This document shows, in pieces, positions 26,001-34,315 of a DNA stretch of 64,000 nt. Origin of the DNA: Bacteriovoracaceae bacterium UBA4573 (lineage in GTDB: Bacteria > Bdellovibrionota > UBA1018 > UBA923). A model generated the notes under the pieces. That model had not been told where the DNA came from and made no database searches. It was given only the letters and a program-made list of their open reading frames with translations. A program made the translations under genes and the position numbers. Each line of letters begins with the position of its first letter. Position 1 is the first letter of the stretch. The stretch lies in contig DGKJ01000029.1 in the NCBI GenBank assembly GCA_002387735.1, forward strand, positions 5,251 to 69,250, in the 5' to 3' direction.

Positions 26001-26140
26001 CCGCCGCCACCACCAGAGCCGCCGCCCGAACCACCGCCCGAAGCCCCACCGCCACCAGATGATAAACAACCGGAAGCCATCAAAGCTCCGAACAATACTA
26101 TGGCCGCTCGACAGCTAAAAAACAGTCGCACGTTCCTCAA
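23027..26140 (-). CDS. Large lipoprotein with Ig-like repeats and C-terminal LamG-like domain
   Basis: 1037 residues from a TTG at 26140 preceded by AGGGGGA. The lipobox is MASGC (Cys25), followed by a Gly/Ser linker (about 26-55). Then come around eight Ig-like repeats of roughly 90 residues, each usually with a pair of cysteines (GTC...CxxG) and a closing DGTYxYxFxxxDxxGNxS followed by a WxxDxxxP joint. The last ~240 residues (IALYHFD..., YLGRDASSSAYFDGVIDEVCI) form a concanavalin-like LamG jelly roll, a fold that binds sugars or proteins. It is probably exposed on the outer membrane, with a role in adhesion or recognition. Repeat number is by eye. It is transcribed towards the HAMP-like gene. 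Confidence 0.85.
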   Translation of the reverse strand: MRNVRLFFSCRAAIVLFGALMASGCLSSGGGGASGGGSGGGSGGGGGSSSTTGSAPIITPAPIPIIPSPRIVSPVLNPLQSNSDHVVITGECDARYALLVSDGGAEAQELTCTGSGEFSYPATKSDDGTYLFSFFHDDRSGVSSQAVIFNWTLDRRAPAPPRVTSPASPTHVSYQNELTILGSCEPGATVFLEHTDGRRESVLCQNESFTFRVLGESDGSYTFAFSQTDWAGNPSASSQLVWRRDSSVPVSPTIVRPNVNPLNTRLRNVEFELSCQPNASGEVETEFGKIPFLCQTNGVGYATLDIPPSVTSERVVLARARQFGPGGAPSADVETTIAFDPIAPNAVAFSPSELASVEQTHDLLLGCEPLARIDVAIDDPNLVVTNLACGADGQATYEAVGQMSQFRTFYFTQVDRAGNPSVQREFRFYTDPSVPSPVTIAAPNEQPFATRAVDFTVRVFCSPGNTVQVEGLSVETPIQKICDSSGSAYFELHESAEGAHSVYFKQMQAYTLVESSPTRFDWVLDTTPPTVAIVSPMAQPFYSPTAITVEGTCGDARVVRGFEPSVGEMLITCSSGTFEVYLHQSNDGTYSYTFSATDDVGNPSNEVTFRWVRDTAGPSAPMIQWPPQAWFLTQSDTMNVRGTCQIGTEMRTLGLVSGGFAAAELAIPCNDGIFEIPLHFAADGNYEIGVYAHKPENGYNSSSVPATWIRDTTPPTFFLGAGPTGSTPSREATAYFWGSGSGDVHHFECRLDGGDYATCTSPHVVQGLGVGAHTLEIRALDAVGNPSLPQGFSWNITDTFETIALYHFDNATGSFADSSYYAQIGSGITIQSFGTGNATGRFAEGRSLTPGFRHYLSIPNEARYDSLRERMIFEMYVSVRKLPAKGRQMALASKGGSTAGSYGWQIYLRRRTGDNKIVLVFRASVDGGNTYDEIVTAPVTISTNTFYHIVYRLDTDHSNAAQVRGFLNGSRVANGSFINDSGHRATINNPDLPLYLGRDASSSAYFDGVIDEVCIHNTTGKYPGTGFPVQVSPCQPQ

Positions 26141-26287
26141 TGGAAGGTCCCCCTAGACCAATCCATTTTGCTATACCGTATCTATTTAATCAACAATTAA
26201 TATACTGAAATTTATCTAATAATTACAGGGCATTACACGAGCTTAATCTGGTAAAACAGCCGCCCAGGGTGCGACTCCCCCGGGTGT

Positions 26288-28903
26288 TTAGCCGTGCAGG
26301 GTGTCTGTGAGGAGCGCCAGCAATTCGTCGCGTGAAAACGCTTTTAGGCCCACGGGTGACTCTTCGATCAGCACGCCGCTGAGAGTCTTTTTACTCTGAA
26401 TGATTTCGGCGATGCGGTCTTCGATTGTTTCAGGGCACTGGAGTTTAAAAACCTGCACGCCGCGGGTTTGGCCAATGCGGTGCAAACGGTCAGTTGCTTG
26501 GTTCTCTTTCGCGGGGTTCCACCAACGATCAAAGTGAATGCACACACTGCCGGCCGTGAGATCGATACCCAAGCCCCCAGCGAGCAAGCTACAGAGAAAC
26601 ACCTTACATTCAGGGTCGTCTTGAAACCGCATGATGCGTTCACCGCGATCACGGGTGTCACCACGAAGTTCGGTAAACTGGATTCCCTGTTTTTTTAGCC
26701 AAATACCAATGACATCGATCATGCCGAGATACTGGGTAAATACGACGACTTTGAGATTCGAGCGCAGCGCTTCTTCAAGAAGCTCCACGAACACTTCCCA
26801 CTTGCCAGTTTCCTCAGGGTCAATCTTGGTGGCCTTCTTAATTTTTCCAGTAGTGTAAGCCGGCAGTCGCGGGTGATCACAAACTTGTTTTAGCCGGGTG
26901 AGCATTGAAAGAACGCCCGCGTAGTCAATTTTTTCACCAGCCTCGATATCGGCCCTTAGTTTTGCAGCTTCGCTACTATTGAGAAACGCACGGTATTGCT
27001 TCTTCTGAATCGAAGTCATCTCGCAACGAACCACTTCTTCAGTTTTTTCAGGCAACTCCGTTAACACCTGAGACTTTGTTCGCCGCAACAGAAACGGCGA
27101 AACAAGTCGCTTAAGTGTGGTCGCTTGTTCTTTGGTCGGAATCTCACGGCCATATCCGTAAAGACGCTTAAAACGCGGCAGTGAACCCAAATAACCCGGG
27201 AGCAAAAACTCCATGATCGACCAAAGGTCGGAAGCCTGATTCTCTACCGGCGTACCGGTCATCGCCAATCGAAACTTGCACTTCAGAACACGCGAAGCGC
27301 GCGCGCTAATGGTGGTCGCATTTTTAATGGCCTGAGCTTCATCGAGGATTACCACGTGCCAGGGGCGCTCGCGCAGTGCAGACTCTTTTTGTAAAATTCC
27401 GTAGGTCGTTAGTACTAGTTTAGTGTCTTTACATGGCATTACTCGACCCTTGCCATGAAACACGCTCCACTTGAGCCCCGTTTTATAACGTTCGAGTTTG
27501 TGGCTCCAAGACGCTACGACCGACGTAGGAGCAATCACCAAACTCGGGTGTTCTGGGCTGTCTTTGCCTTCGTACATACTCGAAAGAAAAGCCATTACTT
27601 GGTGGGTTTTACCAAGCCCCATGTCGTCGGCCAAAAGCGCGGCGAGTCCCCGATGCGACAAACTCCACAACCAACTCAGACCATTTTTTTGATATTCGCG
27701 CAGATCGAATCCGTATTCCACGTTTGGCAATTCTGGAATGTCTTTGCGTTCAAAGTTCTTACGCCACTCGTGAAACTCTTTCCAATCTGCATCGACCGAA
27801 AAATCTTCAACTCCGACCTCGAGACTCAATCGATAGGCCGCTAGCGGGTGCAGTGGTTGTTGGTTGTTGTCTTCGAGATCAATAAACCCCGTAGGAGTCT
27901 TTACCCGCGGCGACGACTCTGGGCCCGCCACACCGCTGCGATTAGCCAAGCGTGCAAGCTGAGCGAGCGACGTTGAGAGTCGAAAAATTTTATTACCGAT
28001 CCAAACGAAGTTGGTAGAGAGGCGCCCGATTTCCGAAAGTTTCGCCATTTCATCGCTGGTGATTCGAGCTTCGTCGTTAGCAAATTCGTAGGACACCGAG
28101 CGGGCCTTGTCGGATTTTTTGCCAATATGCATGCCCACTAATCGAAGTGGTTTAGATGCCAAAGTTACGCCCGCTAGATCGTTATGAAAAACGATAGCTG
28201 CCTTCTCTGCGTGCATCATTAAAAGCGCGAGCTGTTCGAGCGCTGCTTGGCCCTGATAAATAATCTTCGCCGCATCTAGCGACTTTAAAACTGGCACATA
28301 TTCGTGAGCGGGTTGGTATAGTTTGCCGTCGGGGGCCTTCCACACTTTGCCGCCGCCCTGAAATAGCAGTTGCGAGAGCGGAAACACCACTTCACTTTTC
28401 TTTATTTGAGGCGAGCTCTTGCTTCCCACGACGTGTTCAACGTCGGAACTACGATAACGAAAGCCTGCCTCTACGGCCAAAGAATGCAGGCGTTTTCCGG
28501 CAAAGGTAGGCCGCACAAATGCCACAGGCTCAGCCGTTAAAACTTCGGGTTCACCCTCTTCTTCGGGTACTACGAAAGACTCGGCTACGCCGTCGTCCTC
28601 ATCGCCAATTCCGGCGCGCAGCAAACTGCCTCGCTCGATCACCCAAATACTAAGGGCCGCTATGTGCCGGCAATGAGCCTCTCCCACGTGGTGGGTCGGG
28701 CACTGGCAGCTCGACTTAGCAATCGTGCCGCGGGCCATAATGATTTCAATTTTAAATTGTGAGGTATCGGGCTCTTCGACACGCGCAACTACTGCATCGC
28801 CACGCAGTCGAACCTCTTTTACTCGATCCTCTCGATAAAAGATCTGGCCCGTTTTCCAGCTCGTCAGTGAGAACTCGCGTTTAATTTGATTCAAAAACAA
28901 CAT
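26288..28903 (-). CDS. SNF2-family DNA-dependent ATPase with SWIM zinc finger
   Basis: 871 residues. An N-terminal SWIM finger (CQCPTHHVGEAHCRH, about 58-75) is followed by a long linker domain and the SNF2 motor: DDMGLGKT (motif I, near 425), LDEAQAIKN (motif II), MTGTPVENQ (III), then the C-terminal lobe with GDTRDRGERIMRFQ, LLAGGLGIDLT and ATDRLHRIGQ (V-VI). This is the bacterial HepA/SWIM-SNF2 type, a DNA translocase; the actual role (remodelling protein-DNA or RNA polymerase complexes, repair) is not fixed. It stands between the big lipoprotein gene and hppA on the same strand, but a terminator separates it from hppA. Confidence 0.92.
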   Translation of the reverse strand: MLFLNQIKREFSLTSWKTGQIFYREDRVKEVRLRGDAVVARVEEPDTSQFKIEIIMARGTIAKSSCQCPTHHVGEAHCRHIAALSIWVIERGSLLRAGIGDEDDGVAESFVVPEEEGEPEVLTAEPVAFVRPTFAGKRLHSLAVEAGFRYRSSDVEHVVGSKSSPQIKKSEVVFPLSQLLFQGGGKVWKAPDGKLYQPAHEYVPVLKSLDAAKIIYQGQAALEQLALLMMHAEKAAIVFHNDLAGVTLASKPLRLVGMHIGKKSDKARSVSYEFANDEARITSDEMAKLSEIGRLSTNFVWIGNKIFRLSTSLAQLARLANRSGVAGPESSPRVKTPTGFIDLEDNNQQPLHPLAAYRLSLEVGVEDFSVDADWKEFHEWRKNFERKDIPELPNVEYGFDLREYQKNGLSWLWSLSHRGLAALLADDMGLGKTHQVMAFLSSMYEGKDSPEHPSLVIAPTSVVASWSHKLERYKTGLKWSVFHGKGRVMPCKDTKLVLTTYGILQKESALRERPWHVVILDEAQAIKNATTISARASRVLKCKFRLAMTGTPVENQASDLWSIMEFLLPGYLGSLPRFKRLYGYGREIPTKEQATTLKRLVSPFLLRRTKSQVLTELPEKTEEVVRCEMTSIQKKQYRAFLNSSEAAKLRADIEAGEKIDYAGVLSMLTRLKQVCDHPRLPAYTTGKIKKATKIDPEETGKWEVFVELLEEALRSNLKVVVFTQYLGMIDVIGIWLKKQGIQFTELRGDTRDRGERIMRFQDDPECKVFLCSLLAGGLGIDLTAGSVCIHFDRWWNPAKENQATDRLHRIGQTRGVQVFKLQCPETIEDRIAEIIQSKKTLSGVLIEESPVGLKAFSRDELLALLTDTLHG

Positions 28904-28970
28904 ACGAAGGCCGGTAACCTATCAGGAAATTGTTCTGAGCGCTAGGGAAGGTTTCTGGTCCGCCAAACTA

Positions 28971-29011
28971 AATAAAAAGGGGCCGGTTACCACATGGATA
29001 ACCGACCCCTT
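28971..29011 (-). terminator. Intrinsic terminator downstream of hppA
   Basis: Arms AAGGGGCCGGTTA (28977-28989) and TAACCGACCCCTT (28999-29011) pair along 13 positions with one mismatch around a short loop. On the minus strand the stem is followed by TTTTT (28978-28974). It lies 32 bases beyond the hppA stop codon and should separate it from the SNF2 gene. Confidence 0.8.
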
Positions 29012-29042
29012 CTAAATAAGACCTTGTAGATCTATCTGGGTA

Positions 29043-31502
29043 CTAAACGGTCAAATGAGCGGGTTTATTCCCACCACCGGCCCGTTTTGCCTTCTGTTCG
29101 GCGATCGAGTCTTGAGTAATGCGCATTCCGTAGAACGAACGCACTACGAAGAACAGACCAACGATGAAAAAGCCAACACCGAGATACATAGCCACGTCAG
29201 CCGCCGAAACAGCGATTTCCACCGCCAGCAAGCCAAACAGGGTCGTGAACTTGATGATTGGGTTCAAGGCCACCGAAGAGGTGTCTTTGAACGGATCGCC
29301 CACGGTGTCGCCAACCACGGTTGCCGCATGCAATGGGGTGCCCTTTTCGCGCAGATCCACTTCGACTACCTTTTTAGCGTTATCCCAAGCGCCGCCGGCA
29401 TTGGCCATGAACATAGCTTGGAACAGACCAAAAGCGGCAATCGAGATCAAGTAGCTGGCAAAGAACGTAGGGTCGAAACAAGCAAATGCGAGCGTGAACG
29501 AAAAGATCACGCCGAAAATGTTGATCATGCCCTTCTGAGCGTACTGGGTACAGATCTTCACCACTTCTTTGGAGTCCTTTACGGAAGCTTTAGCCGTAGA
29601 ATCCAAACGAATGTTGGCTTTGATGTACTCCACCGCACGGTAAGCACCCGTTGTAACCGCTTGAATCGAAGCACCAGTGAACCAATAGATCACCGCACCA
29701 CCACAGATCAAGCCAAGCAACACGCGAGGATCGAGTAGGTCGAGCTTCAGATTGAGCATTAGGATGATCGAAAAGATCATCGTTGTTGCACCAATCACCG
29801 CGGTACCAATCAACACGGGTTTAGCCGTTGCCTTAAATGTGTTTCCAGCCGAGTCGTTTTCTTCGAGATAATGTTTACCTTTTTCGAAGTTTGGCGAAAA
29901 ACCGAAATCTTTTTCGATTTCTTGCTTAATGCCAGAAACGTTTTCGATCTGTGACAATTCGAACACCGATTGGGCGTTGTCTGTCACTGGACCGTAGCTG
30001 TCTACCGCAATGGTCACAGGCCCCATGCCAAGCATGCCGAACGCCACGAGACCGAAGGCGAATACTGCCGGATAAACCATGAATTCATCCAAACCGCTCT
30101 TCGAAGTCCAGTACGCAACGAGCATCAAGCCCACCATGATCATGCCCTTCCAGAAGGCGCCGAAGTTACCGGCAACCATGCCCGAAAGAATGTTCAACGA
30201 TGCGCCGCCTTCGCGAGATGCGGTGACCACTTCAGCCACGTGCTTCGACTTAGCGCTGGTGAACACTTTGGTAAGCTCTGGAATAATCGCAGCCGCAAGA
30301 GTTCCGCAGCTGATGATCGTCGAGAGTTTCCACCAAAGATCAGGCGATATGTTCGCAAGCAAAATATAACTTACGGCATAGGTCACGCCGATCGAAAGAA
30401 GCGACGTAATCCATACTAGCGAAGTCAAAGGTGCTTCGAAGTCGAAGTGATCTTTACTACGATACATCGAAGAAGCGATGGCGCCATTCACCCAATACGA
30501 AGCGATGGAAGTAACAACCATCAATACACGCATTGCAAAAATCCACACGATCAAGATCGATTGGATTTCAGGGTTCGTTAGCGTCAACGTGCCGTCTGCG
30601 CCTTGGGTCATGCCTGCAGCGAGAACGATGAAGCTAATGAGCGCAACGCCCGTCACTCCATAGGTTTCAAAACCGTCGGCCGTAGGACCCACGCTGTCAC
30701 CAGCGTTATCGCCAGTACAATCTGCGATCACGCCTGGGTTACGTGCGTCGTCTTCTTTGATATTGAAAACAATCTTCATCAAGTCCGAACCGATGTCGGC
30801 AATCTTCGTGAAGATACCACCGCAAATTCGCAGTGCGCTCGCTCCGAGAGATTCGCCGATGGCAAATCCAATGAAACAAGCTCCGGCCGATTCACGAGGT
30901 ACGAAAAGAAGAATAAAAATCATCATTGCGAGTTCAACGCAGATGAGAAGCACGCCAATGCTCATTCCTGAACGCAATGGAATGTCCATCACGTCGTATG
31001 GGCGGCCGCGCAAGCTAGCAAAAGCCGTGCGGCTGTTCGCGTAAGTGTTGATTCGAATACCGAACCAAGCAACCGCGAAAGAGCCGAGAATGCCCAACAT
31101 CGACCACACAAGGATCAACATTACTTTGCTCATTTCCATGTGCTGCAAAAATGAGAAGTAATAAATGATACATGCGCCGATGAACAACTCGAGGATCACC
31201 AACAACTTACCTTGCTGAAGAAGGTAGGTTTTGCAGGTCTCATAAATGAGAGCTGAAATCTCGAGCATCGATTGGTGAGCTGGAAGTTTTTTCACTCGAG
31301 CAGCTTCGAGAAAACCAAAAACCATGCCCACGGCCGAAACGATCAGGCCGAACCAAAGAATTTGATTTCCAGAAACTGTTGCGCCGAAAATATTAAATGT
31401 GTTTGTAAGTTCAGGAATGTGAAGGTCTGCTTCGCTGCCGAAAGCCAGGCTTCCGAAACAGAGCATCCCAAGGAATAGTATCGCTTTAAAAATACGCATC
31501 AT
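29043..31502 (-). CDS. hppA: K+-independent membrane-bound H+-pyrophosphatase
   Basis: 819 residues with about sixteen membrane helices. PPi-binding signatures are visible: DCTGDNAGDSVGPTADGFE, AVDSYGPVTDNAQS and GDTVGDPFKDTSS. In NDSAGNTFKATAKP the Lys after GNTx marks the K+-independent subclass (K+-dependent enzymes have Ala there). The enzyme couples PPi hydrolysis to proton export across the inner membrane, recovering energy from biosynthetic PPi. The N-terminus is long (signal-like MLCFGSLAFG) before the first core helix. AGAGGATA precedes two adjacent ATGs; the second (31499) is better spaced. A candidate promoter and a terminator bracket it as a single-gene unit. Confidence 0.95.
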   Translation of the reverse strand: MMRIFKAILFLGMLCFGSLAFGSEADLHIPELTNTFNIFGATVSGNQILWFGLIVSAVGMVFGFLEAARVKKLPAHQSMLEISALIYETCKTYLLQQGKLLVILELFIGACIIYYFSFLQHMEMSKVMLILVWSMLGILGSFAVAWFGIRINTYANSRTAFASLRGRPYDVMDIPLRSGMSIGVLLICVELAMMIFILLFVPRESAGACFIGFAIGESLGASALRICGGIFTKIADIGSDLMKIVFNIKEDDARNPGVIADCTGDNAGDSVGPTADGFETYGVTGVALISFIVLAAGMTQGADGTLTLTNPEIQSILIVWIFAMRVLMVVTSIASYWVNGAIASSMYRSKDHFDFEAPLTSLVWITSLLSIGVTYAVSYILLANISPDLWWKLSTIISCGTLAAAIIPELTKVFTSAKSKHVAEVVTASREGGASLNILSGMVAGNFGAFWKGMIMVGLMLVAYWTSKSGLDEFMVYPAVFAFGLVAFGMLGMGPVTIAVDSYGPVTDNAQSVFELSQIENVSGIKQEIEKDFGFSPNFEKGKHYLEENDSAGNTFKATAKPVLIGTAVIGATTMIFSIILMLNLKLDLLDPRVLLGLICGGAVIYWFTGASIQAVTTGAYRAVEYIKANIRLDSTAKASVKDSKEVVKICTQYAQKGMINIFGVIFSFTLAFACFDPTFFASYLISIAAFGLFQAMFMANAGGAWDNAKKVVEVDLREKGTPLHAATVVGDTVGDPFKDTSSVALNPIIKFTTLFGLLAVEIAVSAADVAMYLGVGFFIVGLFFVVRSFYGMRITQDSIAEQKAKRAGGGNKPAHLTV

Positions 31503-31552
31503 TATCCTCTTTAGTGTGTCTTTATGTAAAATGTCTTGATTGACGAGGCTTT

Positions 31553-31581
31553 TTCGTAGCCAACTCGTTTGCCCTTGTCAA
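31553..31581 (-). promoter_or_regulatory. Candidate sigma70-type promoter for hppA
   Basis: On the minus strand TTGACA (31581-31576) is followed after 17 bases by TACGAA (31558-31553). The -35 is perfect, the -10 only partial. It would start transcription about 45 bases before the hppA ATG. Confidence 0.42.
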
Positions 31582-31611
31582 AGCAAAAAGTTTTAGTCAG
31601 TTTTTAAAACC

Positions 31612-32280
31612 ATGAGCACCCTCACTTTATTTGATCTCGATCAAACTTTGATTCGCGAGGACAGTGACACCGAGTGGACGCATTTTTTGATCGACCAAGG
31701 AGTGTTGCCGAAAGAAGCGACCCTAAAAAAAATAAATCTATATATGAAGCAGTACGTCGAAGGACGACTCGATATCCTCGAGTACCTGACCTTTCAACTA
31801 CGTCCTTTCGCCCTTTTCCCACGCCCCCAACTTGAATCCTGGCGCGCTCAGTTTTTTCGTGAACGAATCCTGCCAATCATCACCGAAAAGGCTAAAGAAT
31901 TGGTTCGAACAGAACTTAAAAAATCCGACTACACGGCGATCATTACCGCGACCAACACCTTCGTGGCAGAACCCATTGCGCAAGCTTTTGGAATACCCTA
32001 CCTAATCGCAACTCAGCTTCAGGAAAAAAAAGGGGTATTTACCGGACAACCTCGCGGAACCCCATGCTTTCGTGAAGGAAAAATAACCAACCTCAACGCC
32101 TGGTTGAAAAAGAGAAAGCTCAAGTGGGAAGATTTTTCTCTCACACGCTTCTACAGTGATTCCCAAAATGATATCCCCTTAATGAGCCGCGTCACCGAAC
32201 CGGTCGCAGTGGATCCAGATCCTGTTTTGCTAAAACATGCCCAGACGAAAAAATGGCCTATTATCAGCTTGGCTGACTAA
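31612..32280 (+). CDS. HAD-IB family hydrolase (SerB-like)
   Basis: 222 residues. The HAD motif I is LTLFDLDQTLI (nucleophile Asp8, acid Asp10), motif II AIITATNTF, with GVFTGQPRGTPCFREGKI in the middle and motif III-IV FYSDSQNDIPLMS. The HAD-IB group includes phosphoserine phosphatase and other small-phosphate phosphatases, and lacks a strong substrate predictor here. Cytoplasmic. Divergent from hppA; the Tsp protease gene follows closely on the same strand. Confidence 0.88.
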   Translation: MSTLTLFDLDQTLIREDSDTEWTHFLIDQGVLPKEATLKKINLYMKQYVEGRLDILEYLTFQLRPFALFPRPQLESWRAQFFRERILPIITEKAKELVRTELKKSDYTAIITATNTFVAEPIAQAFGIPYLIATQLQEKKGVFTGQPRGTPCFREGKITNLNAWLKKRKLKWEDFSLTRFYSDSQNDIPLMSRVTEPVAVDPDPVLLKHAQTKKWPIISLAD

Positions 32281-32299
32281 TCGATTGGAAACTCGTATA

Positions 32300-34306
32300 A
32301 TGAAATTTATGAAAAAACTCTCCACCCTAGTATTGGTTGCCACACTCTTCATCACTCAACCTGCATTCGCATTTAAGTTTTTCTCTGGCGGCCTAGATTG
32401 CCCGGTTCTGCCCCACATCACTAAAGGGTTTCTCGCAAATCACGTTCAAGTCAGAGAACTCGACCCGTCAATTGAACTTCGCACGGTTGATCAGTTTATC
32501 AAACGACTCGACCCCTCTAAGCTTTATTTGCTAGAGAGCGATGTAGCCGAGATTCGAGAGAGTTTTAAGGACATTTTCAGCAAACTTGGTAACGATTGCT
32601 CGGCCATCGAGAAGTCACAAAAAATTCTTACGAATCGTTTATCGGAAGCCTTTGTTTTCGTGAAAAAATCGCTCGGAAAAGATTTCAAATTCCAGGAAAA
32701 CACGGAACTTACAATTGATCCCCAACTTCGAAAGACCCCTAAAGATAAAAAAGAGGCCGAAGAACTGCTTGGAAAATTTTTGCAGTTCCAAATTTCAAAC
32801 TATCTTGCCACCGACATGAAACTCGAACAGGCAAAAAAACAACTAATTCATCGCTACGAACTTGCACTGGCTCGCCAGAAAAAGCAGAAAAAAGATGAAG
32901 TTCACAGCATGTTTTTGGACTCCTTCGCTTCTTCGCTCGACTCCCATTCCTCGTATCTTTCCCAAGAAACACTGGAAGACTTCGAAATACAAATGCGACT
33001 CTCGCTTGAAGGCATTGGCGCCGCTCTTTCTTGGGAAGACGGCTACACCACGATCGACAATTTAATCCCCGGTGGCTCCGCCGAACGATCCGGCGAGTTG
33101 CAACCCAAAGATAAAATCATTGCCGTTGCTCAAGGTGAAAAAGGGAGTTTCGAATCGGTTATTGACCTCCAATTACGAGACGTCGTGAAACTCATTCGCG
33201 GGAAAAAAGATACCATCGTACGTTTAACTGTTCTACGCGAAGAAGGCGGCGAAGCGAAACGACTCATCGTTTCTCTCAAACGCGACAAAATCAATCTGCA
33301 AGACGAAGCCGCCAAACTCACCTACACCACTCGCAAGATCGGCGATAAGTCTCAAAAAATCGCAGTCATCGACCTGCCGTCGTTCTATGGCGATATGAGT
33401 CGCAAGACCCGATCTTCCTACGAAGACCTCAAAAAGCTGGTCGACCAAGCGGTAAGAGAAAAGGCCGACGGCATTGTATTGGACCTTTCAACCAATGCAG
33501 GTGGTTTACTGTCCGAGGCGGTTCGCATTACTGGTTTATTTATCTCGAAGGGTAACGTCGTAGCTACCAAAGGTCCCAATCAGAAACTAGACGCGCTTGA
33601 CGACGACGACGATAAAATCGCCTATAGTGGTCCCCTTGTCGTTCTTACCAGCCGTCTTTCTGCGAGCGCTTCTGAAATTGTTTCCGGTGCTCTACAAGAT
33701 TATAAAAGAGCCCTCATCGTGGGTGGCGATCATACTTTTGGCAAAGGCACGGTGCAGGCGATGATGAACCTCCCTGCGGGACTCGGTGCTATTAAAGTAA
33801 CCACCGGAATGTTTTACGTACCTAGTGGCAACTCCACCCAAATGCGGGGGATTCCTGCCGACATCGTATTACCCAGTGTTTTTAGCACCAAGGATATGGG
33901 CGAGGTCAGCCTTGATTACGCGTTGCCAGCCCATAAAGTAGACCCATTTTTAAGCCCTGAGGCCACTCAAAAACTTGCTTCGACTGTTTCTTCGGAACTT
34001 ATCGCAAAGCTTCGTGCCAAATCCGAAGCTCGCGTGAGCAAAGATCCGGAGTTTAAAAAGATCAAAGACGAAGTGGCGGAATTCGAAAAGAAAAAAGGCG
34101 TCGTCAAACTGAGCGACTCGCTAAAAAAACAAAAAGAAGAAAACATTAAAGAGAAGAAAGAAAAGAAAGTCGCCAAGAAATCTCGCCGACGCCAAAGCGA
34201 TGAAGACTATCTGAAAACGCCTCAAGTTAAAGAAGCAGTCGATATTTTGGGCGATTGGTTAGAGTTAAACGCCTCGAACAGTACGTTTGCTCGCACCGGC
34301 GCTTGA
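32300..34306 (+). CDS. Tail-specific periplasmic protease (S41, Tsp/Prc type)
   Basis: 668 residues from the ATG at 32300 (GGAAA upstream), giving a signal peptide that ends ITQPAFA. A PDZ domain lies at about 230-330 (LEGIGAALSWEDGYTTIDNLIPGGSAERSGEL). The S41 protease core contains SRLSASASEIVSGALQDY and FGKGTVQ; by alignment to E. coli Tsp the catalytic residues are Ser456, Asp467 and Lys482. A Lys/Glu-rich C-terminal region with EKKEKKVAKKSRRR follows, as in Prc proteins. It degrades proteins with non-polar C-termini and trims envelope proteins and peptidoglycan enzymes in the periplasm. Convergent with the RNase H gene. Confidence 0.93.
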   Translation: MKFMKKLSTLVLVATLFITQPAFAFKFFSGGLDCPVLPHITKGFLANHVQVRELDPSIELRTVDQFIKRLDPSKLYLLESDVAEIRESFKDIFSKLGNDCSAIEKSQKILTNRLSEAFVFVKKSLGKDFKFQENTELTIDPQLRKTPKDKKEAEELLGKFLQFQISNYLATDMKLEQAKKQLIHRYELALARQKKQKKDEVHSMFLDSFASSLDSHSSYLSQETLEDFEIQMRLSLEGIGAALSWEDGYTTIDNLIPGGSAERSGELQPKDKIIAVAQGEKGSFESVIDLQLRDVVKLIRGKKDTIVRLTVLREEGGEAKRLIVSLKRDKINLQDEAAKLTYTTRKIGDKSQKIAVIDLPSFYGDMSRKTRSSYEDLKKLVDQAVREKADGIVLDLSTNAGGLLSEAVRITGLFISKGNVVATKGPNQKLDALDDDDDKIAYSGPLVVLTSRLSASASEIVSGALQDYKRALIVGGDHTFGKGTVQAMMNLPAGLGAIKVTTGMFYVPSGNSTQMRGIPADIVLPSVFSTKDMGEVSLDYALPAHKVDPFLSPEATQKLASTVSSELIAKLRAKSEARVSKDPEFKKIKDEVAEFEKKKGVVKLSDSLKKQKEENIKEKKEKKVAKKSRRRQSDEDYLKTPQVKEAVDILGDWLELNASNSTFARTGA

Positions 34307-34315
34307 GAGAGTTAC

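Noticed and set aside
26141..26287. Possible terminator around CCCGGG/CCTGGG after the SNF2 gene
   Set aside because: Six-bp stem with a large loop and only four T residues some bases away; not convincing.
29055..29738. Antisense open frame within hppA
   Set aside because: Shadow of the conserved hppA frame; no family features.
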